From positions 170 through 20,513 of the forward strand of contig DCGT01000019.1 in NCBI GenBank assembly GCA_002315315.1: a stretch of DNA of 20,344 bases, in the 5' to 3' direction. Under the pieces are notes generated by a model. The model was given only the letters and a program-made list of their open reading frames with translations, ran no database searches and had not been told where the DNA came from. A program made the position numbers and the translations under genes. This document shows, one piece after another, positions 7,757 through 15,500 of the stretch (position 1 is its first letter; every line of letters starts with the position of its first letter). Source of the DNA: Faecalibacterium sp. UBA1771. GTDB taxonomy: Bacteria; Bacillota; Clostridia; Oscillospirales; Ruminococcaceae.

Positions 7757-9060
7757 TGAAAAAAACAATTTGCGTACTTTTGTTATTTGCAATGGCACTG
7801 TCGCTCGCCGTTACCGTCGGCGCAGTCGAATACGATATGGATTACGAGCCGTATTCTAATGCGATTTACCTCGTAAATACAGATACCGACACCGTCATTT
7901 ATTCCAAAAATCCCGATGGAAGAGTATACCCTGCTTCAACCACAAAAATAATGTCTGCCGCACTTGCCATGACGCTTTGCAGTGATTTGAAGGGTACAAC
8001 GGTCACACTCCCGCAGGACATCGGAGATGAGTTTTACGGTATAGACATTTCCAACGCAGGTCTTGTCGGCGGTGAAACGCTGTCAATGTACGACCTTTTG
8101 CACTGTATGCTCATTCAGTCGGCAAACGAAGCGGCGTCGGCTGTCGCGGCATATTTCGGCAGAGATTATTTTATCGAGCTTATGAACAAAAAAGCGGTCG
8201 AGCTCGGCTGTACCGGCACGCATTTCGTCAACCCTCACGGCTTATACGATGATGATCATTACACCACCGCAAGCGATATGTATAAAATAGTAAAGTGGGC
8301 ACTGAGTGTACCAGGATTCTGGGAGATAACTCAGAAGGCTCGCTATGACCTGCCCGCCACAAATGTTCACGACGGTAAAACTCTTGCTACCACCATTCTT
8401 ATGCAGGACGAATCGAGCGGCTATTATACCGATTACATTAAGGGCATCAAAACGGGATATGTCGGTGAAGCATCCGGTCGCTGTCTTGTGTCTGCCGCTC
8501 AGAAAAACGGTATGACCTTTGTGCTTGTGCTTATGGGTGCGCCGTCAGAATACACAGACGTTTTCTGGGACTATGGTCAAGCCGCATTTAACGAAACAAG
8601 GGTCATCTATGATTGGGCGTTCAAAAACCTCGAGCTATACAATGTCGTCGACACCGATACAATTATTGATGATATCAAAGTAAAATATGCTTCCGACACC
8701 GACAATATGCTGTTATACCCCTCCGGACAGGTTACAGCTATTCTCGACAAATACCGTGAAGTAAATCCCGAAGTCGAGTACCGCACTGAAATTCCCGAAT
8801 TTGTCGAAGCGCCGATAGAAGCAGGTCAGGCAATCGGGAAAGCAGCGGTGTACGTCGACGGCAAATACTGTGGAGATGTTGACCTTATTTCGCGGCAGAC
8901 GATAGAGCTGAACCGATTTGTCAAGGTAATGGATATTACCACCGATATTTTGACCTCAACGTGGGCTATGGTTATTTACGCCATTATTTTTATAATTATT
9001 CTTATCTATGTTTATTTAATGCTCGTTATTGCCGCAAAGCATAAGCACCGCAGAAAATAG
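7756..9060 (+). CDS. D-alanyl-D-alanine carboxypeptidase (PBP5-type, peptidase S11)
   Basis: This enzyme trims the terminal D-Ala from peptidoglycan stem peptides on the outer face of the membrane. The 434 residues begin with a signal peptide (MKKTICVLLLFAMALSLAV, likely cleaved near residue 23). All three active-site motifs are present: S61-T-T-K64, S122-A-N124 and K232-T-G234. A C-terminal region of about 150 residues follows. A membrane segment at about 398-425 with a basic HKHRRK tail gives a C-terminal membrane anchor instead of the usual amphipathic helix. I chose ATG 7756, which overlaps the recG TGA, over a TTG at 7753. The family is DacA/DacF; I do not assign one symbol. Confidence 0.93.
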   Translation: MKKTICVLLLFAMALSLAVTVGAVEYDMDYEPYSNAIYLVNTDTDTVIYSKNPDGRVYPASTTKIMSAALAMTLCSDLKGTTVTLPQDIGDEFYGIDISNAGLVGGETLSMYDLLHCMLIQSANEAASAVAAYFGRDYFIELMNKKAVELGCTGTHFVNPHGLYDDDHYTTASDMYKIVKWALSVPGFWEITQKARYDLPATNVHDGKTLATTILMQDESSGYYTDYIKGIKTGYVGEASGRCLVSAAQKNGMTFVLVLMGAPSEYTDVFWDYGQAAFNETRVIYDWAFKNLELYNVVDTDTIIDDIKVKYASDTDNMLLYPSGQVTAILDKYREVNPEVEYRTEIPEFVEAPIEAGQAIGKAAVYVDGKYCGDVDLISRQTIELNRFVKVMDITTDILTSTWAMVIYAIIFIIILIYVYLMLVIAAKHKHRRK

Positions 9061-9070
9061 GAAAGAAAAA

Positions 9071-9583
9071 ATGATTAATCTGAAAACCGAAAGACTGATT
9101 TTGAGAAATTATACAGTCGATGACATTCCCGAAGTTTACAAGTATTTTTCCGATGAACGTGTGGCGAGATATGAGGATTTTTATCCGATGACGCTGAATG
9201 AAGTAACGGAGGAAATCACCGAATGGACACAGATGGATAACCGTCTGATTGCCGTGCTGAAAACAAGCGGGCAGGTTGTCGGCAGTGCCGGTTATTGGGT
9301 TGATGATGACGGCAGTTATTCAATTGACTACGATTTCAACCCTGAATTTTGGGGCAACGGGTATGCTTACGAAGCGGCAAGCGAGGTCGTGCGGTATCTG
9401 TTTGAGGAAAAGGGAGCTTTGAAAATATACGGCGACTGCGACGAGCGCAACACTGCGTCGGCAAAGCTTCTGGAAAAACTCGGCTTTGAGCTGATTTATC
9501 AAGACAAAAACGGTTCGTACAAAAACGATGCCGACGGCAATCCCGTTGTCATTACCATAAATATATATAAAAAAGTAAAATAA
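9071..9583 (+). CDS. GNAT family N-acetyltransferase (RimJ/RimL-like)
   Basis: A 170-residue acetyl-CoA-dependent acetyltransferase of the RimJ/RimL branch. Typical signs are the opening TERLILRNYTVDDIPEVYKY, the acetyl-CoA binding loop FWGNGYAYEA (about 98-107), and the ending NTASAKLLEKLGFEL. The substrate cannot be told from sequence; the branch includes ribosomal-protein and small-molecule acetylases. The ATG at 9071 follows the previous stop by 10 bases, with AGGAAAG just upstream. It is the last gene of the operon, before a strong terminator. Its AT-rich codon use and simple fold suggest it may be a later addition, but this is weak. Confidence 0.88.
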   Translation: MINLKTERLILRNYTVDDIPEVYKYFSDERVARYEDFYPMTLNEVTEEITEWTQMDNRLIAVLKTSGQVVGSAGYWVDDDGSYSIDYDFNPEFWGNGYAYEAASEVVRYLFEEKGALKIYGDCDERNTASAKLLEKLGFELIYQDKNGSYKNDADGNPVVITINIYKKVK

Positions 9584-9589
9584 GCAAAC

Positions 9590-9643
9590 AGCGCAGTATA
9601 TTCCTCGTTAAAACACTCCCGGAATATACTGCGCTATGGTTTT
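9590..9643. terminator. Bidirectional intrinsic terminator
   Basis: Perfect 15-bp arms AGCGCAGTATATTCC (9590-9604) and GGAATATACTGCGCT (9621-9635) enclose a 16-base loop. On the plus strand the tail is GTTTTTATT; on the minus strand T-rich sequence also follows. It sits between convergent genes and should end both transcripts. Confidence 0.9.
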
Positions 9644-10278
9644 TATTCGATTTTGGCAATGGGATGACGGATAACTGTTTTCCACTTGGAGCGTTCGACC
9701 TTTCTTGCATCGGACAAATAAATTTCGTGGTGCAGTCTTGTATCGGAAAAGTCATTTCTGTACCCCTTCTCCGCTATGAATTTATCCATAAGCTCGACCG
9801 ACATCGGCTCGTCATCATATTCGCCGATGTGCATAATCTGCACGCACTCGCCCTCGTCAATGTCAATCAACTCAACCTTGGACAGATCCGTTTTCTTCTT
9901 GACCGTTGCTTCTGCAACCGCCCATTCAAATTCCTCTTTTGTGACAAAATCCGGCATTCTGATAACCGAAATCCAGTGGAACAGCGACTTTTTCGTAAAA
10001 TCAAAGCCGTCAATTCCCTCCTGCCACCAAAAACCCTCGAGCGGTGGAACAACAAAGTCAAAGTAACCGTCCATTCTATGGTCGCCCATCTTGCTCATTT
10101 TAATCGTGTAGGCAACCGCGTACAACATACCGATAGAAGTCTTGTACTCGCCGCCTTCGTCGTTGGGGTTTCCCTTTCCTCTGACCGCTATATATTTTGC
10201 CGTCGGAACATTGACTATCTGCGGCTCGCTTTTCGGCATATAAAATTCTTTGTATTCTTTCTTGAAATCAAATGACAT
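9643..10278 (-). CDS. GyrI-like small-molecule-binding protein
   Basis: A 211-residue GyrI-like domain protein of the COG4832 type, related to the SOUL/GyrI effector-binding fold. The family opening FDFKKEYKEFYMPK, the central GGEYKTSIGMLYAVAYT and the ending RLHHEIYLSDARKVERSKWK are visible. Some members of this group hydrolyse cyclopropane-containing DNA alkylators such as yatakemycin; others only bind ligands. I chose ATG 10278 over a GTG two codons upstream because AAGGGA is 10 bases away from the ATG but only 4 from the GTG. It lies 14 bases behind the AlkD-like gene on the same transcript. Family assignment is firm; catalytic activity here is inference. Confidence 0.87.
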   Translation of the reverse strand: MSFDFKKEYKEFYMPKSEPQIVNVPTAKYIAVRGKGNPNDEGGEYKTSIGMLYAVAYTIKMSKMGDHRMDGYFDFVVPPLEGFWWQEGIDGFDFTKKSLFHWISVIRMPDFVTKEEFEWAVAEATVKKKTDLSKVELIDIDEGECVQIMHIGEYDDEPMSVELMDKFIAEKGYRNDFSDTRLHHEIYLSDARKVERSKWKTVIRHPIAKIE

Positions 10279-10292
10279 TTTCACACATTCCC

Positions 10293-10973
10293 TTATTTTA
10301 TTTTCAATCCCTTGAGATAGGCTTTCTTTTCCGGCTCAATGCGAAAGCTCTCGCACGCCTTTTGAATTGTTTTATTGTGAATCCAATCGGACAGACAACA
10401 CTGTTCGATGACAGGAACAGTCAAGTCCCACTGCTTTGCAAGTGCAGTAGCAAAATACCACGCAATCATCATTTTGACATAATATTTGTCACTCTTGATA
10501 TCAGATACAAGCCGTAAATGCTCCGGATTAAACTCATCGTCGAGATAATACGTCATAAGTATATCGACACCGAAACGGACGGTATATTCTTCATCCGAAG
10601 AAATCCACCGTTTTATATCGTCAGTCAGTCCGTCGGGATGCTTCTCAAAAGCCTTCGGACGCATAGTATCGCACACCGCCCAGTTATCGACAAACGGCAA
10701 AAACCCATCTGCCATCTCAACTGCGGTGCGATAATCCTTAACCTTGGAAATAATCACGGCGTGAATTATATTTTCCTCATAATAGTTATGCGGAAGTCCT
10801 TTTATAAAATCATCGTATTCCGATGACTTTGTAAGCTGTGACGCCATACTGCGAAGCTTAGGCACACGCACTCCGATAATGGTATTTCGTTCGATGTTCG
10901 GTACAACCCGTGCCTGAAAACCGGCGTATTCGCTTTCCGACTGCTCAAAAAGCTTCTCTTGCAATTCTGTCAT
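10293..10973 (-). CDS. AlkD-like DNA alkylation repair protein (HEAT-repeat glycosylase)
   Basis: A 226-residue all-helical protein of the DNA alkylation repair (AlkD) family. These use tandem HEAT-like repeats to wrap damaged DNA and excise alkylated purines without base flipping. The active-site pattern W-x3-D seen in AlkD appears as W98-AVC-D102 in FVDNWAVCDTM, and YYVKMMIAWYFATALAK (about 164-180) is the usual second helical signature with W172. It is slightly shorter than Bacillus AlkD. The start is ATG 10973 with only a weak ribosome binding site. It is the first gene of a two-gene unit with the GyrI-like gene and has its own strong promoter. The exact lesion is unknown. Confidence 0.88.
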   Translation of the reverse strand: MTELQEKLFEQSESEYAGFQARVVPNIERNTIIGVRVPKLRSMASQLTKSSEYDDFIKGLPHNYYEENIIHAVIISKVKDYRTAVEMADGFLPFVDNWAVCDTMRPKAFEKHPDGLTDDIKRWISSDEEYTVRFGVDILMTYYLDDEFNPEHLRLVSDIKSDKYYVKMMIAWYFATALAKQWDLTVPVIEQCCLSDWIHNKTIQKACESFRIEPEKKAYLKGLKIK

Positions 10974-11024
10974 AATATTTCTATGATTATCCTATTATCT
11001 TATCGAATTTTTTATACAACCGAT

Positions 11025-11053
11025 ATTATAGCCAAACAGGATGGGTTTTTCAA
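11025..11053 (-). promoter_or_regulatory. Sigma-A promoter of the AlkD-like/GyrI-like operon
   Basis: On the minus strand TTGAAA (11048-11053), an exact 17-base spacer and a perfect TATAAT (11025-11030) stand 52 bases upstream of the AlkD-like start. No palindrome overlaps the boxes, so I see no sign of a dedicated repressor site. Confidence 0.8.
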
Positions 11054-11085
11054 TATTTTGTAATTCGGTTATCTCGCTTATACTG

Positions 11086-11113
11086 AAAACCCGTCCGTAA
11101 AAGGACGGGTTTT
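11086..11113 (-). terminator. Intrinsic terminator of the pseudo-ABC operon
   Basis: Perfect 11-bp arms AAAACCCGTCC (11086-11096) and GGACGGGTTTT (11103-11113) enclose a 6-base loop. It begins 4 bases after the stop of the minus-strand membrane protein gene and has T-runs built into both outer arms. It also insulates the AlkD promoter downstream. Confidence 0.88.
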
Positions 11114-11117
11114 TAAA

Positions 11118-12557
11118 TCAGTTAAGACGCTGAATATAATCGTCTGACTCTTTGTCTTTCTTTTTGCCGAACATCACGAACAACAGTACATCTATTACGC
11201 CAAGTGTAATACTTATGGCAATTAAGATAATTCTGATATTTGACGCGACTACTATCTTTCCGAAAAGCACCCGCGCAAATGCCGAGTTGACTGCTACAAA
11301 GCGGATATTGCCCGAGCTGACCTCGGCAGTCGCACCGTCGCTGAATATCAACGAATACTGATTGCCGTTAACCGAGATTACCTTTGCCGCCGACTCTCCT
11401 CCGTTGTAAGAAACGGTGACGGTATCTCCGGTCTTAACTTCGGAGGTTTTGTTGCTCACTACAACGGTTTCACCTACCGCACGGTCAGGAATCGGGAAAT
11501 CACCGGTAGATGTCAGTATTCTTACGCCCAAAAAACCGTTAGATGAGCGGAACATATTGACATTAAAGCTTAACAACGTGAGAACAAGCACCAAGGCAAG
11601 CAACACCGAAACAACAATTTTGGATACCGTAACGAGCGCTCTGTTTTCGCTTCCGCCGTCATGTACCGGCTCACGCATACTGTTCATTTCAATGGTATTG
11701 AAAACGGTGGTATGGTGTATATCGTCGCCGACATAAAGCTCGGTTTCCTTGCCTGAGGTAAGCGATTCAAGCTCGCTTTCATCAAAGCTCTCCCACTGAT
11801 ATTTTGTCGACCTTGACGATGCCGCCGTCATCATTAGAGCATACGCCGCAAGGAATAAAACCATCGAAACAATCAGGAACGAGTTCGGCTTGGCAAGCGA
11901 CGTCATAGCGGCGATATTCTCGGCTATCATTTCAACCTCTCCGCCGATTATACCGTAGAAATAGAGAACAGCAACATCGACGCCGAATCCGAGAATCACG
12001 AAAACACGTAACACGATACGGTTAGCCGTAAACGAACCGAACATCATCGCAACCGTTATAAACAGGAATATCAGCGTAAGACCCACAACATAAGCAGTTA
12101 TGAGATAGTTGATAACAAATTGGAAATTAAAGGCAAATCCAACGCATATCGTGAACAGATAGCCGAGGCTGTAATAACCCCACATAGAAACGAGTGTAAT
12201 ACCGAGCTTGGCAGTAACAAGACCGGGAACGGAAATGCCCATCATAGTCAGCAGATTCCAACGGTTTGTACTAAGCTCGAAGAATTCGACAAGAGACGGA
12301 TTAACGACAAGACACACGGTCATAAGTACAAGTGATACTCCGACATAGGTCACCGCAAGTCCGAAAAATGACGAATAGAGGAACGGGGGTATAATGTCCT
12401 CGATTGCGGAGGAATCAAGAGCGATAAAGACATATCGCAGAGCCGCGGTAAGCAGAGCAGCCACCGCCGCCAACAGCAGATCGGAGCCGAAGCGATGACC
12501 GCCGACCCTCATCTGCTCTTTTCTTTCATAAGCTTTATAATCACTGCCGTAAATCAT
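11118..12557 (-). CDS. Polytopic membrane protein with degenerate signal-peptidase-like domain
   Basis: I do not recognise this 479-residue protein as a named family. About seven membrane segments (near 25-47, 64-86, 109-130, 131-150, 152-175, 180-203, 225-245) form a permease-like block. A charged cytoplasmic loop (about 247-310) and another membrane segment (312-334) follow. Next comes an extracytoplasmic, beta-rich domain (about 340-430) and a last membrane segment (440-463) with a KKKDKE tail. The 347-381 stretch ILTSTGDFPIP...VVVSNKTSEVKTGDTVTV resembles the core of SipW-type S26 signal peptidases, but T351 stands where the catalytic serine would be. Its ATG overlaps the stop of the pseudo-ABC gene by one base (TAATG), so the two proteins probably work as a complex. 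No ribosome binding site of its own is strong. Confidence 0.8.
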   Translation of the reverse strand: MIYGSDYKAYERKEQMRVGGHRFGSDLLLAAVAALLTAALRYVFIALDSSAIEDIIPPFLYSSFFGLAVTYVGVSLVLMTVCLVVNPSLVEFFELSTNRWNLLTMMGISVPGLVTAKLGITLVSMWGYYSLGYLFTICVGFAFNFQFVINYLITAYVVGLTLIFLFITVAMMFGSFTANRIVLRVFVILGFGVDVAVLYFYGIIGGEVEMIAENIAAMTSLAKPNSFLIVSMVLFLAAYALMMTAASSRSTKYQWESFDESELESLTSGKETELYVGDDIHHTTVFNTIEMNSMREPVHDGGSENRALVTVSKIVVSVLLALVLVLTLLSFNVNMFRSSNGFLGVRILTSTGDFPIPDRAVGETVVVSNKTSEVKTGDTVTVSYNGGESAAKVISVNGNQYSLIFSDGATAEVSSGNIRFVAVNSAFARVLFGKIVVASNIRIILIAISITLGVIDVLLFVMFGKKKDKESDDYIQRLN

Positions 12558-15500
12558 TATCTCACCATATTTTCAAAAGCATTTTCAAAGTTTTTCTGCA
12601 CGGGGACAATTGTTCTCTCGTCAATACCGCAGTTCACAAGTGTAGCGATAATGCGTTTGATTTCCGACGGCTCATACAGCTCCGCACGGATTACATAGCC
12701 TCCGAGCTGATTTCCGACCATGGTGTACTCCGGCAGCTGTTGACCGATATTGTACACAATGCTCTCGTCATAGGTTTCAAAATACAACAAATCCTTGCAA
12801 TAAGAGGAAACGAAGTCATAATAGCTGCCGTTGAACTTCTGCTGACCGTTTTTGAGTCCTACTATTCGACTGCTGACCGCGCTGGCAAGACGGTGATTGA
12901 CACCGGCGAGCAATACGGTCATTCCGTTCTCGTGGAGCAGTCTGATGATATCGAAGAAGCTCTGCTCCTCTGACTCATCGGTCACAAGCTTGCGGATATT
13001 GAGCACTACGCAGTCGATAATGCTGCTGTAAAGTGCGGCGATAAGCAAAAGCATAACGCGCTTGGTACGGGACAGATCCTCGGTGCGTGTAACCGCTACC
13101 GATTCGAGACCGACACGGGTGAAGGTGTTTAGAACTCTTTCCTGCTTGGCTACACTCCACTCTCTGACCTCGCTCAGACAGTACATAAGGAACTGCATTG
13201 CGGTCATACCGCCCGGTACCATATCGTCATTCTCAATATAGAGCATACGTCTGTTGCCGTGAACATTGTTTATAGCTCCAGATTCAAGACCCTTGCCTGT
13301 ACCGATGGACTTGAGAAGGATATATACGTCGAGCGGGTAATCGCTGACAAACGATGTACAGCTGTATTCGGGAATATCGAAGTTCATACCCGTGAATGCC
13401 GAACGTCTCTCATTGCCTCTGAAACGAAGCTTGTACTCCGAGGTTGCGTTATTTACGCTGATGTAACTGCGCTCACCCGGCTCAAAGAGATTTGCCGCCG
13501 TATAAACGGGAATCATCTCGTTGACATCAATATCGGCAATCTGCTCGTCTGCATAAAGCTCTACGGAATCCTGAACGATATTCTGATAGCGGTTGAAATC
13601 CTCTGCTTGCGGCTGTTCGTTAATCTGCTCTGCGACAGCTTCGACAGGCTGTTCCTGTACCGTCGGCTCGACATGCTCCTGCTCTATGGGCTCGATTGAC
13701 ATTACACGTCTTTCGGTCTGCTTGTCCTCGCGCTCGCTCTTCAGATCCTCCAAAATAGCTGCCGCGAAATCAATTTCCTCATCGGCGGCTGTGGGAGTAA
13801 AGGTGTTGGCGGCGACGCCGGTACCAAGCGACATACCTTCGTTATCGAACAATGCAAAGTCGGCAAAATCCTGCTTGGTTTCTTCAACAGGCTCGACTGC
13901 CGCGATACTTTCGGGCTTTACCGTTTCAATCGTCGTTGTCGCGGCCTTGGCGGGGACGTTCTGCTGTTCCGAAACATTCGGAACGAAATCCAGTGCCGCC
14001 GTCTCGAAATTCTTTACAACGGTGGAAACAGGGACGGTAGCTTCCTCAAGTGCAGGCGTTTCGTCGGTCTTTATCTGAGATTTGAAATCGTCCCAGCCGT
14101 CTGCGGCTTCGGACCCGCTTATAATCGAATCGGCTTTAAACCGATTGAGCATAGCGGCAAAATCGTCCTTTGTTTCGGAAGTCTTGGTCTCGGTATTGCC
14201 GATAAAGCGGTTGAGCGACTCGGAATACCTTGCACCCTCGCTCGGCGTCGGAGTATTGTCCTTTTTCTCCTCTGCCGAAGCATCGAGGTAACGACGGAGC
14301 ATGGCGGAGTATTCGTGGCTGATTTCGCGCTTCTTTTCGGCGGGAGCTGCTGTTTCGGTCTTGACCGGCTCGGCAGTCTTTGTTTCGTCTGTCGCAGGCT
14401 CCACGGGTTTATCGGATGTCTTGACCTCTGCCGTCTGCTCCGATGCGGGTACTTCCGCCGCTTTATTGTCGATATATTTATTTAAGATATCGTTGTAGCG
14501 CGGCTCCGTATTGGCAGGCTTGACGTCGGTATCGGCATTCTCGTAAAGGTCGCTTGCGGCGGTGCCGAAGGACGGCATCGTGCCGAGATTTTCGGCAAAT
14601 CCGTGTATATCGTTAAATCCGTGAATTTCCTCGGTATTAGACTGACGTTCACGGAGAATATCGGTCATCGGGGTAAACTGCATCAGACCCGTATCCGTCT
14701 GCTTTGGCTCTTCCTTGGTTCTCTTTTTGGGAACGCGGAAGCCCGAATCCTCGTAGGTCAGATTGGCGGCAAGCTGCTGAGTGGCAGTCATCGGCTTGCG
14801 CTCCGGCTCGGGTTTATTAACCGTGTTCTTGATGAAATCACTTACCGGCTCGGTCTGCGGAGCTTTTGCGACGGGCTTTTCGACTGTCACTGCCGGTGCC
14901 GATTCCTTTTTCTGCTCTGCGGGAGGCTGAGGCTGTACCTGAGCCTGTACCGGAGCCTGCGGCTGAGTCTGCGGTATCTGCATCTCAACGGTACGCGATG
15001 CAGGAGCGGGTGCCGATCTCTGCTGTGCATTCTGAGAAACGGTAAACTGAGCCGTGTGACCCATAGGCGGACGTTGCTGTTGTCCGACAACAGGTACGTT
15101 AAAGCGACCGGTCGACTGTGTATGTGTAGGTGTCTGAGCACGGTGAGCAGCGGGAGGTGTACGACTCGCCTGCTGTGCCGCAGTTCTCTGACTTGCGGCG
15201 GAACGCGCCTGGTTCATTGCCGCAAGCATATCGCGTTCGGCATTGGCGGCGGTCTGCTGCGCCGATGTTCTTGCTTCGGGCGCGGCAGGCTGACGTGCGG
15301 CTGCTTGCCTTGCTGTTGTGCGTGTCTGAGCGGCGCGCGCGGCATTTCGGTTTATCTGTTCACCTGTGAATGCACGCTGTACGGCGTTTGCAGAGGGTGC
15401 GGACGGCTGTCTGACTCTGTTCTGTTCCTGACGGGCATTTGCCGCGCTTCTTGCCTGACGCTGTGCATTGGCGGCGGCGTTGGCAGCTCGGATAATATCC

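Noticed and set aside
13285..13305. GTGKG (residues 1150-1154 of the giant protein) as a Walker A P-loop
   Set aside because: It lacks the leading GxxG and the S/T after the lysine, and it falls after LLKSI, beyond where the P-loop lies in the aligned ABC fold. It matches the GLLKPTSG region instead.
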